Below, piece after piece: positions 18,615-29,660 of a DNA stretch of 64,000 nt. The number at the start of each line of letters is the position of its first letter. The stretch's first letter is position 1. Location of the stretch: contig NZ_CP033906.1 of assembly GCF_003816055.1 (NCBI RefSeq), positions 310,001 to 374,000 of the forward strand, in the 5' to 3' direction. The DNA comes from Bacillus sp. FJAT-42376 (GTDB lineage Bacteria > Bacillota > Bacilli > Bacillales > Bacillaceae). The notes below the pieces were generated by a model that had not been told where the DNA came from, did not search any database, and worked only from the letters and a program-made list of their open reading frames with translations. A program made the translations under genes and the position numbers.

Positions 18615-19408
18615 TTCTTGGCTCCCGCTTTTTGAGGAGATTTTTGAGTATTTGCTTTTAAATCAGGTCCTTTAATAAGGAGAGACTGACAGATCATGAA
18701 GATATTTCCGACTACCCAGTACAGGGAAAGAGCTGCCGGGAACGAAATAGCGAAAATCACGATCATAATCGGCATGAGCCAAACCATCATAGCCATCTGA
18801 GGGTTTTGATTTTCTGTTCCGGCCATCATAATCTTTTGCTGAATGAACGTTGTAATCCCTGCAACGATCGGCAAAATGTAGAATGGATCTTTATCCCCGA
18901 GGTCAAACCAGAGGAACGCATGCTCCTTAATGGCTTCTGTTCTCATAATCGCATGATAGAAACCAATCAGGATCGGCATTTGAACAATCAGCGGGAAACA
19001 CCCTGCAAGAGGATTGACTCCGTGCTTCTGGAACAGGGCCATTGTTTCCTGCTGAAGCTTCTGCTGGGTCTGCTGATCTTTTGAGCTGTATTTCTCGCGA
19101 AGCAGCTTCATTTCAGGCTGAAGGGCCTGCATCGCTTTTGAGCTTCTTGTCTGTTTGATCATCAGTGGAAGGATCGCAAAACGGATTAAAATCGTGACGA
19201 CAATAATCGCCAGTCCGTAGTTCGCTGTGCTGGCACCGCCGCCAAAAAGCTCAGCAAAATAAGTAATGACTGAAGATAGAGGGTAAACAATGTACTGATT
19301 CCAAAACCCTGTACTTTTATCCGTAATCGGCTGATTGACTTGCGTACAGCCGGATAAGAGGGTTAAAAGACCAACTAATGCAAGAATTAACCAAGTGCGC
19401 CTCTTCAA
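18611..19408 (-). CDS. yidC: Membrane protein insertase YidC1 (SpoIIIJ)
   Basis: YidC inserts and folds membrane proteins alone or with SecYEG; the SpoIIIJ copy is needed after engulfment in sporulation. From a TTG at 19408 (AGGAGG with seven-base spacing) the protein has 265 residues: a lipoprotein signal ending LLSGC, then five membrane segments. The first carries [20 protein letters not shown] with the conserved hydrophilic-groove arginine. The C-terminal tail is Lys-rich and may contact ribosomes. It lies between rnpA and jag, as in B. subtilis. The longer frame starting at 19429 spans the ribosome site. Confidence 0.95.
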   Translation of the reverse strand: MKRRTWLILALVGLLTLLSGCTQVNQPITDKSTGFWNQYIVYPLSSVITYFAELFGGGASTANYGLAIIVVTILIRFAILPLMIKQTRSSKAMQALQPEMKLLREKYSSKDQQTQQKLQQETMALFQKHGVNPLAGCFPLIVQMPILIGFYHAIMRTEAIKEHAFLWFDLGDKDPFYILPIVAGITTFIQQKIMMAGTENQNPQMAMMVWLMPIMIVIFAISFPAALSLYWVVGNIFMICQSLLIKGPDLKANTQKSPQKAGAKK

Positions 19409-19554
19409 ACTTTGTCCTCCTAACAGCATGTCTATTTTTAAAGTAAAGAACGTACATCATAATTGGCTGAACCGGCTTGAGTTTGCAGCGGTTCAAAAAT
19501 ATTTTACCATCTTTTATTTATGATTTGTTTTTTCTTTTCAAACGTTTCTTGACA

Positions 19555-19914
19555 TCATTTTTCCCCATTTTTCTTCTTTGCCAGAAGCCTGGCTTTTTTA
19601 AACAGGTGAAATAGACTGTTCCGCACTTCCTCGTAATTTAATTCGGCCGCCGGTTTCCTGGCGATGACAATATAGTCCTTTCCTGCAGAAAGGAATTCCT
19701 TCTCTTCCAAAAAGATTTGCTTCACTAGGCGCTTAACCCGGTTTCTCGTTACAGCGTTTCCGATCTTTTTGCTGACTGACAATCCCAGTCTGAACTCTTT
19801 TTCTTCTTCTCTATGAAGCGTATAAATCACAAATTGCCGGTTCGCAATCGATTTGCCTTTTTTGAATACCTGCTGGAAATCTTCGTTTCTTTTGATCCGG
19901 TTCTTCTTTTTCAT
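19555..19914 (-). CDS. rnpA: Ribonuclease P protein component
   Basis: RnpA binds the RNase P RNA and helps bind pre-tRNA leaders. The 119-residue, strongly basic protein starts [20 protein letters not shown] and carries the RNR signature [13 protein letters not shown] around residue 56. The ATG was chosen from family alignment; GGAGTGGAATCAGC precedes it. It is 129 bases after rpmH, beyond an attenuator-like hairpin, so its level is probably lower than that of rpmH. Confidence 0.97.
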   Translation of the reverse strand: MKKKNRIKRNEDFQQVFKKGKSIANRQFVIYTLHREEEKEFRLGLSVSKKIGNAVTRNRVKRLVKQIFLEEKEFLSAGKDYIVIARKPAAELNYEEVRNSLFHLFKKARLLAKKKNGEK

Positions 19915-20023
19915 GCTGATTCCACTCCGCTTTTATTGCTCTTTACGTGCTGTTTTTCTTTGCTTCCCCTTAAAGGTTAGCCAACTTTCCCAGCATTTAA
20001 CTTCGTTTTTAATGAAAAAAAAA

Positions 20024-20042
20024 CCACTGACGTGTTCAGTGG
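20024..20042 (-). terminator. Terminator/attenuator between rpmH and rnpA
   Basis: CCACTGA and TCAGTGG pair around a five-base loop and are followed by nine T on the minus strand, immediately after the rpmH stop. The short stem suggests partial termination, allowing some rnpA expression. Confidence 0.85.
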
Positions 20043-20043
20043 C

Positions 20044-20178
20044 TTATGCGGATAATACTTTTCTTCCTTTACGGCGGCGAGCAGCCAGAACTTTACGTCC
20101 ATTTTTAGAGCTCATGCGCGCACGGAAGCCGTGTACTTTGCTGTGTTTGCGTTTATTTGGTTGATAAGTACGTTTCAT
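20044..20178 (-). CDS. rpmH: 50S ribosomal protein L34
   Basis: This is the 44-residue L34, a basic protein buried in 23S rRNA. The minus strand encodes [20 protein letters not shown] followed by [24 protein letters not shown], matching the family exactly in length and motifs. AGGGAGGTG lies eight bases before the ATG. It is the first gene left of oriC, facing away from it, and is followed by an attenuator and rnpA. Confidence 0.98.
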   Translation of the reverse strand: MKRTYQPNKRKHSKVHGFRARMSSKNGRKVLAARRRKGRKVLSA

Positions 20179-20223
20179 TATATGCACCTCCCTGAGGAAT
20201 AGCTGTTAAAGACAGTCCTTATA

Positions 20224-20253
20224 AGTATAGAGACCTTACCCTGTAAATGTCAA
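20224..20253 (-). promoter_or_regulatory. SigA promoter of rpmH-rnpA
   Basis: TTGACA and TATACT are 18 bases apart on the minus strand, about 45 bases upstream of the rpmH start. Confidence 0.85.
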
Positions 20254-20413
20254 TAGTCAAAAAAAATGACGGCCGGGATCCACGTTTGTCATGTGCCTGT
20301 CCATTTGCTCCCTCTCACATGAAATTTTACCGCACTAGCCTGCGAAACCTTAAACATGCTTTAAGAAAACAAAAAATCAATTCCTGTGTCCGCACTTAAC
20401 CGTCTTGCTGGAT

Positions 20414-20675
20414 TGTGGACAACTTTTTCGCCGTTTTTTTCTTATCCACACCCTTTATCGACATGTTTTTCACAAATTCCAGTATTGTGGACAATTTTTT
20501 TCGACATGATGTTTCTTCTGTGGATAAGTTTTAGACCCCATTGCAACAATTGGTTTATTTTGATATTATATTTGTGTTTTCACTCTTGATAACGATTTGC
20601 CGGAGTTTTATTTATCCACAAACTGTGGATAACGTGTGGAAAGATGCTAACATCGTGTTTGCAAGCTTGTCCACA
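20414..20675. other. oriC, upstream DnaA-box cluster (incA/B-type region)
   Basis: The 700 bases between rpmH and dnaA hold at least seven DnaA 9-mers. TTATCCACA or its complement occurs at 20442, 20519, 20612 and 20624; the variant TTGTCCACA or complement occurs at 20414, 20486 and 20667. The boxes at 20612 and 20624 face each other. The sequence between is A/T-rich. This corresponds to the DnaA-box clusters upstream of dnaA in the bipartite B. subtilis origin. No protein-coding gene is seen here. Confidence 0.92.
20541..20569 (+). promoter_or_regulatory. Candidate dnaA promoter, distal
   Basis: TTGCAA and TATTAT are separated by 17 bases. It lies between DnaA boxes at 20519 and 20612, so DnaA binding could repress it. 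Confidence 0.5.
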
Positions 20676-20687
20676 GCCTGGGGGATT

Positions 20688-20716
20688 TTGTCGAAAACCT
20701 GTTTTTCTACTATATT
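20688..20716 (+). promoter_or_regulatory. Candidate dnaA promoter, proximal
   Basis: TTGTCG and TATATT are 17 bases apart. A DnaA box (20667-20675) ends 12 bases upstream of the -35, consistent with autoregulation by DnaA. Confidence 0.6.
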
Positions 20717-20878
20717 ATATCGTTATCAACAATTCAATACGGATGCATAAATATTCAAAGGGTGCCGGAGTGGCTGTACAACTTCTGTACAAGCCCGCCA
20801 GTATGCCTATTTTTTTCGTGAACGAAAATAAATAAAAGATAGATAGAGAAACTGGGAGAAGGAGGGAGAGAGCAGCTT

Positions 20879-22228
20879 ATGGAAAATATTTCGGATTTAT
20901 GGACAAAAGCGCTGGGAGAGATTGAAAAGAAAATCAGCAAACCCAGTTACGATACGTGGCTAAAATCAACTAAAGCCCATGCTCTGCAGGGGGACACCCT
21001 TACCATTACAGCGCCGAATGAATTTGCAAGAGACTGGCTTGAGAGCCGCTATCTGCATCTAATTGCGAATATCATCTATGATTTGACCGGAGAAGAACTG
21101 GCCGTCAAATTTATTATTCCGCTGAATCAGGATGAAGAAGATTTTATTCCTAAAACTCCTGCGAAGCCTCCTGCAAAGGATGAAGAGGATCAGATTGAAA
21201 TTCCGCAGAACATGCTGAATCCAAAGTACACCTTTGACACGTTCGTCATCGGATCAGGCAACCGGTTTGCCCATGCAGCATCGCTTGCAGTAGCCGAAGC
21301 GCCGGCTAAGGCCTATAACCCGCTATTCATTTACGGGGGAGTAGGACTCGGCAAAACCCACTTAATGCATGCCATCGGCCATTATGTGATTGATCATAAT
21401 CCGTCTGCGAAGGTTGTGTATCTATCTTCAGAAAAGTTTACCAATGAATTTATTAATTCCATTCGGGATAATAAAGCCGTCGATTTCCGCAATAAATATC
21501 GAAGCGTGGATGTTCTTCTGATAGATGATATTCAGTTCCTGGCCGGCAAAGAACAGACCCAGGAAGAATTCTTCCATACATTCAACACGCTTCATGAGGA
21601 AAGCAAGCAGATTGTCATTTCCAGTGACCGGCCGCCTAAAGAAATTCCAACGCTTGAAGACCGGCTGAGAAGCCGCTTTGAATGGGGATTGATCACCGAT
21701 ATTACACCGCCGGATCTTGAGACAAGGATTGCGATTTTAAGGAAGAAGGCAAAAGCGGAAGGACTTGATATTCCGAATGAGGTGATGCTTTACATAGCTA
21801 ACCAAATCGATTCCAACATTCGGGAACTTGAAGGAGCACTAATCCGTGTTGTCGCTTATTCATCTCTTATTAATAAAGACATCAATGCCGATCTTGCTGC
21901 TGAAGCACTGAAAGATATTATTCCTAGTTCTAAGCCAAGAATGGTTACCATACTGGATATTCAGAAAACCGTCGGCCAGCATTATCAAGTGCGCCTGGAA
22001 GACTTTAAAGCAAAAAAACGGACAAAATCCGTTGCTTTCCCAAGACAAATTGCGATGTATCTCTCAAGAGAAATGACCGATTCATCGCTTCCTAAAATTG
22101 GGGAAGAATTTGGAGGCCGCGATCACACGACCGTCATCCATGCCCACGAAAAAATCAGCAAAATGCTGCAGGTAGACGATCAGCTGCAGCGCCAGGTGAA
22201 AGAAATCAGAGAATCCCTAAAAAATTAA
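20879..22228 (+). CDS. dnaA: Chromosomal replication initiator DnaA
   Basis: DnaA binds 9-mer boxes in oriC, forms an ATP-dependent filament and opens the duplex. The 449-residue protein has domain I (helicase and SirA contact, 1-85) and a short domain II. The AAA+ domain III follows, with GGVGLGKTH (Walker A, about 156) and LLIDDIQFL (Walker B). Domain IV ends it, with the DNA-binding signature [15 protein letters not shown] near residue 415. The ATG follows GGAGGGAGAG. Origin boxes lie on both sides of the gene. Confidence 0.99.
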   Translation: MENISDLWTKALGEIEKKISKPSYDTWLKSTKAHALQGDTLTITAPNEFARDWLESRYLHLIANIIYDLTGEELAVKFIIPLNQDEEDFIPKTPAKPPAKDEEDQIEIPQNMLNPKYTFDTFVIGSGNRFAHAASLAVAEAPAKAYNPLFIYGGVGLGKTHLMHAIGHYVIDHNPSAKVVYLSSEKFTNEFINSIRDNKAVDFRNKYRSVDVLLIDDIQFLAGKEQTQEEFFHTFNTLHEESKQIVISSDRPPKEIPTLEDRLRSRFEWGLITDITPPDLETRIAILRKKAKAEGLDIPNEVMLYIANQIDSNIRELEGALIRVVAYSSLINKDINADLAAEALKDIIPSSKPRMVTILDIQKTVGQHYQVRLEDFKAKKRTKSVAFPRQIAMYLSREMTDSSLPKIGEEFGGRDHTTVIHAHEKISKMLQVDDQLQRQVKEIRESLKN

Positions 22229-22239
22229 ACCGTGAATAA

Positions 22240-22353
22240 TGTGCATAACTATCGGTCATTCATACACAGTCTATCCACATGTTGATAGACTGTGTTTCCT
22301 TGTTTTTCTGAAGTTATCCACATAATCACAGGCCCTACTAGTACTTCTACTAG
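22240..22353. other. oriC, downstream part: DnaA boxes, GC clamp, DnaA-trios and A/T-rich unwinding element
   Basis: Between dnaA and dnaN are TGTGCATAA (22240), CTATCCACA (22271) and a perfect TTATCCACA (22314). These are followed by GGCCC (22331-22335) and then the triplets CTA CTA GTA CTT CTA CTA from 22335, and an A/T-rich run. On the other strand the triplets read 3'-GAT repeats, which is the DnaA-trio element that guides the DnaA filament onto single-stranded DNA in B. subtilis. Replication very probably opens here. Confidence 0.88.
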
Positions 22354-22404
22354 TTTTTAAAACATTATTTAATAGATTACGACGTTAGAACAGGAGGGAA
22401 TTGA

Positions 22405-23541
22405 ATGAAATTTGTCATTCAAAAAGATAAACTTGCCCAAAGCGTACAGGACGTAATGAAAGCCGTATCTTCAAGAACAACGATTCCAATTCTTACGGGA
22501 ATTAAAATCGTCGCCAACAGTGAAGGTGTCACCTTAACGGGAAGCGACTCCGATATTTCAATTGAATCGTTTATTCCCACTGAAGAAAAAGGAAAAATTA
22601 ATGTCGAAATTCAAGAACCGGGCAGCATTGTGCTGCAGGCCCGTTTTTTCAGTGAGATTGTTAAAAAGCTTCCTAAAGACACAGTCGAGATGGAAGTTCA
22701 GAATCACTTTTCAACGATTATCCGTTCTGGAAAAGCTGAATTTAACTTAAACGGACTGGATGCACAGGAATATCCTCACCTTCCGAATATTGAAGAAGAG
22801 AATGTGTTCCGGCTCCCGACCGATCTATTAAAAACATTAATCCGTCAAACCGGATTTGCCGTTTCCACATCTGAAACAAGACCGATTTTGACAGGAGTCA
22901 ACTGGCGTCTTGAAAATGGCGAGCTGACTTGCATCGCAACGGACAGCCATCGTCTTGCCCTTAGAAAGACAAGCATTGATGCAGGCCACGAGGGTAAATA
23001 CAATGTCGTGATTCCCGGAAAGAGCTTATCTGAATTAAGCAAAATCCTTGATGATTCCAATGATCTGACTGAGATGGTCTTTACAGATAATCAGGTTTTG
23101 TTTAAATCGAAAAATATTTTGTTCTTCTCAAGACTGCTAGACGGAAACTATCCGGATACTTCCCGTCTAATTCCGGATGAAAGCAAAACCGATGTACTCG
23201 TGCAAACGAAAGAATTTCTTCAGTCGATTGACCGCGCTTCATTGCTTGCAAAAGAAGGACGCAATAATGTGGTTAAACTATCTACTTTGGAAGAAGGAAT
23301 GCTGGAAATTTCCTCAAACTCTCCAGAAATCGGGAAAGTCATTGAAGAAGTCCAGACTCAGGAAATTACAGGGGAAGAATTAAAAATTTCTTTCAGTGCA
23401 AAATATATGATGGATGCACTAAAAGCGCTCGACAGCAATGAAATTAAAGTCAGCTTCACCGGAGCGATGAGACCGTTTTTGATTCGCACGCCTGAAGACG
23501 ATACCATTCTGCAGCTGATCCTGCCTGTAAGAACATACTGA
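22405..23541 (+). CDS. dnaN: DNA polymerase III beta subunit (sliding clamp)
   Basis: The clamp encircles DNA and tethers polymerase and repair proteins. The 378-residue product starts MKFVIQKDKLAQSVQDVMKAVSSRTTIPIL and ends LILPVRTY, with the three clamp domains in order and the hydrophobic cleft formed by C-terminal residues. Length equals that of B. subtilis DnaN. It is in the dnaA-dnaN operon and is followed by a strong terminator. Start ATG has GGAGGGAATTGA upstream. Confidence 0.99.
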   Translation: MKFVIQKDKLAQSVQDVMKAVSSRTTIPILTGIKIVANSEGVTLTGSDSDISIESFIPTEEKGKINVEIQEPGSIVLQARFFSEIVKKLPKDTVEMEVQNHFSTIIRSGKAEFNLNGLDAQEYPHLPNIEEENVFRLPTDLLKTLIRQTGFAVSTSETRPILTGVNWRLENGELTCIATDSHRLALRKTSIDAGHEGKYNVVIPGKSLSELSKILDDSNDLTEMVFTDNQVLFKSKNILFFSRLLDGNYPDTSRLIPDESKTDVLVQTKEFLQSIDRASLLAKEGRNNVVKLSTLEEGMLEISSNSPEIGKVIEEVQTQEITGEELKISFSAKYMMDALKALDSNEIKVSFTGAMRPFLIRTPEDDTILQLILPVRTY

Positions 23542-23555
23542 TTCAAACCACCTTC

Positions 23556-23575
23556 GGCTGGCATCATTGCCAGCC
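23556..23575 (+). terminator. Terminator of dnaA-dnaN
   Basis: GGCTGGC and GCCAGCC pair around a six-base loop and are followed by TTTTTATTG, 14 bases after the dnaN stop. Confidence 0.88.
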
Positions 23576-23743
23576 TTTTTATTGTACTCGTGGAAAGGAC
23601 AGTGTTCGTTTTAGAGAAAAGAACCAGCCGCCCTCTGTTGTAGAACAGAATACAGCGGTCTTTTCTTTTTATGGAGAAATAGGTAAAATAGAGGGTACGC
23701 CGAAATGCAGCGATCAGATTTTGAATGATTGGGAGGTAAAGAC

Positions 23744-23974
23744 ATGAGCGATAAGCAGCACATTCAAATTGATACGGAATTTATTACATTGGGACAATTC
23801 CTGAAGCTTGCGGAGGTCATTCAGTCCGGCGGGATGGTGAAATGGTTTTTAAGCGAGCACGAGGTGTTTGTAAACGGGGAGCCGGAAAACCGACGCGGGA
23901 AAAAGCTTAGAGATCAGGATACCGTTGATGTTCCGGATATGGGTTCATTTGTTGTCATCCGTACACATGAATAG
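23744..23974 (+). CDS. yaaA: S4-domain protein YaaA (RlbA), ribosome maturation
   Basis: A 76-residue protein with the S4-like RNA-binding fold: FITLGQFLKLAEVIQSGGMVKWFL then VFVNGEPENRRGKKLRDQD. B. subtilis YaaA/RlbA is linked to 50S assembly. The ATG at 23744 is chosen over an upstream frame opening at 23729 because GGGAGGTAAAGAC precedes it and the family starts there. It lies between dnaN and recF, 18 bases before recF. Confidence 0.92.
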   Translation: MSDKQHIQIDTEFITLGQFLKLAEVIQSGGMVKWFLSEHEVFVNGEPENRRGKKLRDQDTVDVPDMGSFVVIRTHE

Positions 23975-23992
23975 AGCAAAGTTGGTGGGAAG

Positions 23993-25117
23993 ATGCACAT
24001 ACAGGAACTGAAATTAACGAATTACCGCAATTACCCGTCCCTGACGGTTTCTTTTGAAAACAAAGTGAACGTTATTATCGGGGAAAACGCCCAGGGCAAA
24101 ACAAACATGATGGAAGCAATTTATGTACTGGCCATGGCAAAATCCCACCGTACCTCCAATGATAAAGATCTTATCCGCTGGGATGAAGAATATGCTAAAA
24201 TAGAAGGACGGGTCGCCAAGACCGGCGGATCCATTCCCATGCAGCTTGTCCTTTCGAAAAAAGGGAAAACGGCGAAAATCAACCATCTGGAACAGCGGAA
24301 GCTCAGCCAGTATATTGGGGCAGTCAATGTTATTATGTTCGCTCCCGAAGATCTGAACCTCGTAAAGGGAAGCCCCCAGGTGAGGAGAAGATTTATCGAT
24401 ATGGAGATCGGACAGGTTTCGGCTGTCTATTTGCATGATTTAAGCCACTATCAGAAAATCCTTCAGCAGCGGAACCACTACTTAAAACAGCTGCAAACAA
24501 GGAAACAGCATGACCGCACGATGCTTGAGGTTCTGACGCAGCAGCTGAGCGAAGCAGCTGCCAAGCTTTTTAGAAAAAGAAGACTATTTATTGATCAGCT
24601 TGAGAAATGGGCACAGCCGATTCATTCAGGCATCTCGAGAGGGCTTGAAACGCTGACGATTCAATATAAATCATCCACTGAGGTATCAGAAGACGCGGAT
24701 TTGTCGAAAATGATAGAAGAATACTTGGATAAGTTTGATAAAATAAAAGAGAGAGAAATTGAGCGCGGAACAACACTCGCCGGCCCCCACAGGGATGATT
24801 TGCTTTTCTTTGTAAACGGCCGCGATGTACAAACGTTCGGATCGCAGGGGCAGCAGCGGACAACAGCTCTCTCTTTAAAACTAGCTGAAATCGAATTGAT
24901 CCATGAAGAAATCGGGGAATATCCGATTTTGCTTCTGGATGATGTGCTTTCTGAGCTGGATGATTACCGGCAGTCGCATCTTTTGAACACGATTCAGGGA
25001 AAGGTGCAGACATTCGTTACGACAACGAGTGTGGAAGGGATCGACCATCAAACCCTAAAAGATGCCGCTTCCTACCGGGTATCTTCAGGAGAGCTTGATA
25101 CAGACGAATCGAGGTGA
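23993..25117 (+). CDS. recF: DNA replication and repair protein RecF
   Basis: RecF is an ABC/SMC-like ATPase that with RecO and RecR loads RecA at gaps. The 374-residue protein starts [17 protein letters not shown]. It has Walker [10 protein letters not shown] (about 30-38), the signature region [23 protein letters not shown], and Walker [14 protein letters not shown]. The ATG has GGTGGGAAG six or fewer bases upstream. Gene order yaaA-recF-remB-gyrB is conserved in Bacillus. Confidence 0.98.
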   Translation: MHIQELKLTNYRNYPSLTVSFENKVNVIIGENAQGKTNMMEAIYVLAMAKSHRTSNDKDLIRWDEEYAKIEGRVAKTGGSIPMQLVLSKKGKTAKINHLEQRKLSQYIGAVNVIMFAPEDLNLVKGSPQVRRRFIDMEIGQVSAVYLHDLSHYQKILQQRNHYLKQLQTRKQHDRTMLEVLTQQLSEAAAKLFRKRRLFIDQLEKWAQPIHSGISRGLETLTIQYKSSTEVSEDADLSKMIEEYLDKFDKIKEREIERGTTLAGPHRDDLLFFVNGRDVQTFGSQGQQRTTALSLKLAEIELIHEEIGEYPILLLDDVLSELDDYRQSHLLNTIQGKVQTFVTTTSVEGIDHQTLKDAASYRVSSGELDTDESR

Positions 25118-25123
25118 GCCAGC

Positions 25124-25399
25124 GTGTACATCCATTTAGGAGATGACTTTGTCGTGCCATCTAAAGATGTCCTTTTTATTTTGGATTACTCTTCGTCCAA
25201 ACCCTCTGAAATTGTTTCCGGGTTTTTAGAGAAACAAAAAGAGAAAATTATTCAGCTTTCAGAAGGTGATGCGAAATCGATCGTCGTGACAGAAAAACAC
25301 ATCTATTTTTCTCCCCTTGCATCCAGCACACTTAAAAAACGAGCGCATCTTGCGTTTGATATAGATTCCACCCGAAAAATCAGCATAATGGCACCATAA
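25124..25399 (+). CDS. remB: Extracellular matrix regulator RemB (YaaB, DUF370)
   Basis: RemB is a DUF370 protein that affects matrix gene expression in B. subtilis; its relative RemA is a DNA-binding activator. The 91-residue product starts MYIHLGDDFVVPSKDVLFILD from a GTG codon, preceded by GAGGTGAGCCAGC. A conserved glycine and a Lys-Lys-Arg segment near residue 72 are visible. It begins six bases after the recF stop and is followed by gyrB. Confidence 0.9.
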   Translation: MYIHLGDDFVVPSKDVLFILDYSSSKPSEIVSGFLEKQKEKIIQLSEGDAKSIVVTEKHIYFSPLASSTLKKRAHLAFDIDSTRKISIMAP

Positions 25400-25428
25400 G
25401 TCGTTTTGAAAAGAGTAGGTGAACATAA

Positions 25429-27357
<1,929 letters not shown>

Positions 27358-27364
27358 ACGAAAA

Positions 27365-27384
27365 GTCCGCTTGTAAGAGCGGGC
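27365..27384 (+). terminator. Terminator of gyrB
   Basis: GTCCGCT pairs with AGCGGGC (one G-T) around a six-base loop, then TTTTTATT, eight bases after the gyrB stop. It separates gyrB from the inserted sugar-transport genes. Confidence 0.85.
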
Positions 27385-27464
27385 TTTTTATTATGGCTAT
27401 TTCCTGCTTTGAAGTGCATGTAAGAGTTTACAATCTGCAAATGGATTGGTATGATTGGGTTAAC

Positions 27465-27511
27465 GTAAACGTTTACACGGTATTTTTTTAGTTGTTTACG
27501 TAAACGTTTAC
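27465..27511. promoter_or_regulatory. Two identical palindromic operators before the sugar transporter operon
   Basis: The perfect 12-bp palindrome GTAAACGTTTAC occurs at 27465-27476 and 27500-27511, centre-to-centre 35 bp, just upstream of the solute-binding gene. A central CG with flanking AAAC/GTTT is typical of LacI/GalR-family operators. Two sites on nearly the same helix face allow cooperative binding or looping. No LacI-type gene occurs in the window, so the regulator is elsewhere. Confidence 0.8.
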
Positions 27512-27534
27512 CATACGAAGGGGGAGTCTTCCAT

Positions 27535-28770
27535 ATGTTTAGAAAGCGGTCTGCGGTTCGTTTATGCCTGCTTTTCGGAATCGTGATGCTGGCTGGCTGC
27601 CAGGCTGACCAATCATCAGCTGATGGCAAGATTAAGCTAGAGCTGTTTTCCAATAAAGCGGAAAATGTCAAAACCTTTGAAGGGCTCATTGCAGAATTTG
27701 AAGAAAAGAATCCGGAAATTGATATTCAGCTGAATGCCCCTCCTGAAGCGGATACGGTCTTGAAAACGCGTCTTGTGAAAGAGGATATGCCGGATTTGCT
27801 TGCAATCGGCGGCAATGGATCTTATGGAGAATTGGCCAATGCCGGGATTTTTTATGATTTTTCCAAAACGGAGCTTCTCAAATCTGTTAAGCCTTCCTAT
27901 GTGGAGATGATCAATACGCTTTCGAATGAGCAGAGCGGTACATACGGCATTCCTTACGCAACGAATGCCAATATTGTTATTTATAATAAAGCGAAATTTA
28001 AAAAATATGGATTTACAGCGCCTGAAACTTGGGATGAATTCATTAATCAGCTGAAACAGGTGAAACAAGAAGGAGATGTCCCGATTTACTTTACGCTTAA
28101 AGATGCGTGGACAGGGATGATTCCTTGGAACTCTGTGGCAGGAAATCTGCAGGGCGAAAACTTTGCCGAGAAAAGACGCGACGGGGAAGCAAGCTTTGCA
28201 GACAATTATTCAGAGGTTGCAGAAAAAATGCTGACCCTGCTGAAATACGGGCATAAAAACAATTATGGATACGGCTATGCGGATGGAAACAAAGCGTTTG
28301 CCAACGGAGACGGAGTCTTTTATCTCCAGGGAAACTGGGCCATTCCCGAGCTTCAGAAAATGAATCCGGAAATCGAGCTCGGCGTATTCCCCCTCCCTGT
28401 CACCAACCAGCCTGAAAAGAACAACATGGTATCAGGTGTCGATGTCCTCCTGACCATGAACAAGGACATCCAGCATCCGGAAGAAGCGAAGAAATTTTTA
28501 TCCTTTATGCTGGAAAAAGAGCAATCCAAGCGGTATATCGATGAACAAAAAGCGTTCTCCGCACTGAAGGATGTCATTCAGGAAGATCCCGTTATGGATG
28601 GGATCCAGGAAGCCTTTAAAAATGAGCGCCTGACAGGATTTCCGGATCATTCCTATCCAAGGGCAATGAGAGCCGAAGGAATCATTCAGGAATTTCTCAT
28701 TAATAAAAACAAAGAAATCTTTTTGCGCAAAATGGACCGGGAGTGGGATAAAGTCCAAAATCGCTACTAA
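27535..28770 (+). CDS. Sugar ABC transporter substrate-binding lipoprotein (family 1)
   Basis: The 411-residue protein has a lipoprotein signal (MFRKRSAVRLCLLFGIVMLAGC, lipobox LAGC), then a bilobed binding protein of the maltose/multiple-sugar type. Features include KIKLELFSNKAENVKTFEGLIAEFEEKNPEI, PDLLAIGG and GIPYATNANIVIYNKA. It captures a carbohydrate outside the membrane for the two permeases that follow. The ligand cannot be told from sequence. The operators upstream suggest induction by the sugar through a LacI-type repressor. No glycosidase is adjacent, which is unusual for such operons. Confidence 0.92.
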   Translation: MFRKRSAVRLCLLFGIVMLAGCQADQSSADGKIKLELFSNKAENVKTFEGLIAEFEEKNPEIDIQLNAPPEADTVLKTRLVKEDMPDLLAIGGNGSYGELANAGIFYDFSKTELLKSVKPSYVEMINTLSNEQSGTYGIPYATNANIVIYNKAKFKKYGFTAPETWDEFINQLKQVKQEGDVPIYFTLKDAWTGMIPWNSVAGNLQGENFAEKRRDGEASFADNYSEVAEKMLTLLKYGHKNNYGYGYADGNKAFANGDGVFYLQGNWAIPELQKMNPEIELGVFPLPVTNQPEKNNMVSGVDVLLTMNKDIQHPEEAKKFLSFMLEKEQSKRYIDEQKAFSALKDVIQEDPVMDGIQEAFKNERLTGFPDHSYPRAMRAEGIIQEFLINKNKEIFLRKMDREWDKVQNRY

Positions 28771-28796
28771 CATGGCCAGAATAGGGGGACCAGAGG

Positions 28797-29660
28797 ATGA
28801 AAAAAAGACAACGGGCTTTTATGCTCATGACGATTCCGGCACTGATTCTGTTTTTCATTTTCCATACATATCCGGCGCTTCAGGGAATCTATTACAGCTT
28901 TACAAATTATAAAGGCTATGGAGAGTGGGATTTTGTCGGTTTGAAAAACTACTTTAACGTGTTTCAGGATGAACGCGCCCTTCAAGCCTACGGATTTACA
29001 TTCAAATTTGCGATTATTGCGACCATTTTGGTCAATGTCTTCAGTTTAGTAATTGCGATCGGTTTGAATACGAGAATTAAGTTTTCCAAAACACTGAGAG
29101 CCGTCTATTTTTTGCCGAATATCCTCAGTATTCTAATTGTCGGTTATATTTTCAACTTCATCTTTACGTTTTTTATTCCGGATATCGCTCAGGCGCTTGG
29201 CATCAATGCGCTTGCCGAAAACATACTGGGAAAACCGGATGCTGCCTGGATTGGAATTCTTACCGTATCCGTCTGGCAGGCTGTTGCATTTAACACCATT
29301 CTTTACCTGGCGGGTCTTGTCACCATTCCTGAAGATATGTATGAAGCAGCAAGCATTGACGGAGCGGGAACGTGGAAGAAATTCTGGAACATTACCTTTC
29401 CGCTGATTGCTCCCTTTTTCACGATTAATATGGTACTCGCCATGAAAAACTTTTTAATGGTGTTTGACCATATTATCGCCATGACAGGCGGCGGTCCCGG
29501 AACATCGACCGAATCCATTTCCCTGCTGATTTTCCGGGGAGGATTTGAGGGCGGAGAATTTGCCTATCAGTCTGCTAATGCTGTGATCTATTTCTTGGTC
29601 ATTGTCATTATATCTGTCGTACAGCTGCGCTATCTTCAGAGAAGAGAGGTGGAATTGTAA
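28797..29660 (+). CDS. Sugar ABC transporter permease (MalF/UgpA type)
   Basis: A 287-residue inner-membrane permease with six predicted helices, starting MKKRQRAFMLMTIPALILFFIF. The EAA loop that contacts the ATPase reads EAASIDGAGTWKKFWNITFPLIAP (about residues 182-205). Typical also is YYSFTNYKG near residue 31. GAGG precedes the ATG. Its stop overlaps the start of the next permease by one base (TAATG), showing translational coupling. No ATPase gene is present, so it must share an MsmX-like ATPase. Confidence 0.93.
   Translation: MKKRQRAFMLMTIPALILFFIFHTYPALQGIYYSFTNYKGYGEWDFVGLKNYFNVFQDERALQAYGFTFKFAIIATILVNVFSLVIAIGLNTRIKFSKTLRAVYFLPNILSILIVGYIFNFIFTFFIPDIAQALGINALAENILGKPDAAWIGILTVSVWQAVAFNTILYLAGLVTIPEDMYEAASIDGAGTWKKFWNITFPLIAPFFTINMVLAMKNFLMVFDHIIAMTGGGPGTSTESISLLIFRGGFEGGEFAYQSANAVIYFLVIVIISVVQLRYLQRREVEL

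Noticed and set aside
20268..20360. Possible decayed copy of the 127-bp repeat between rpmH and oriC
   Set aside because: It shares only CGGTAAAATT and a CCTGCGAA segment in the opposite or mixed order; too weak without alignment.
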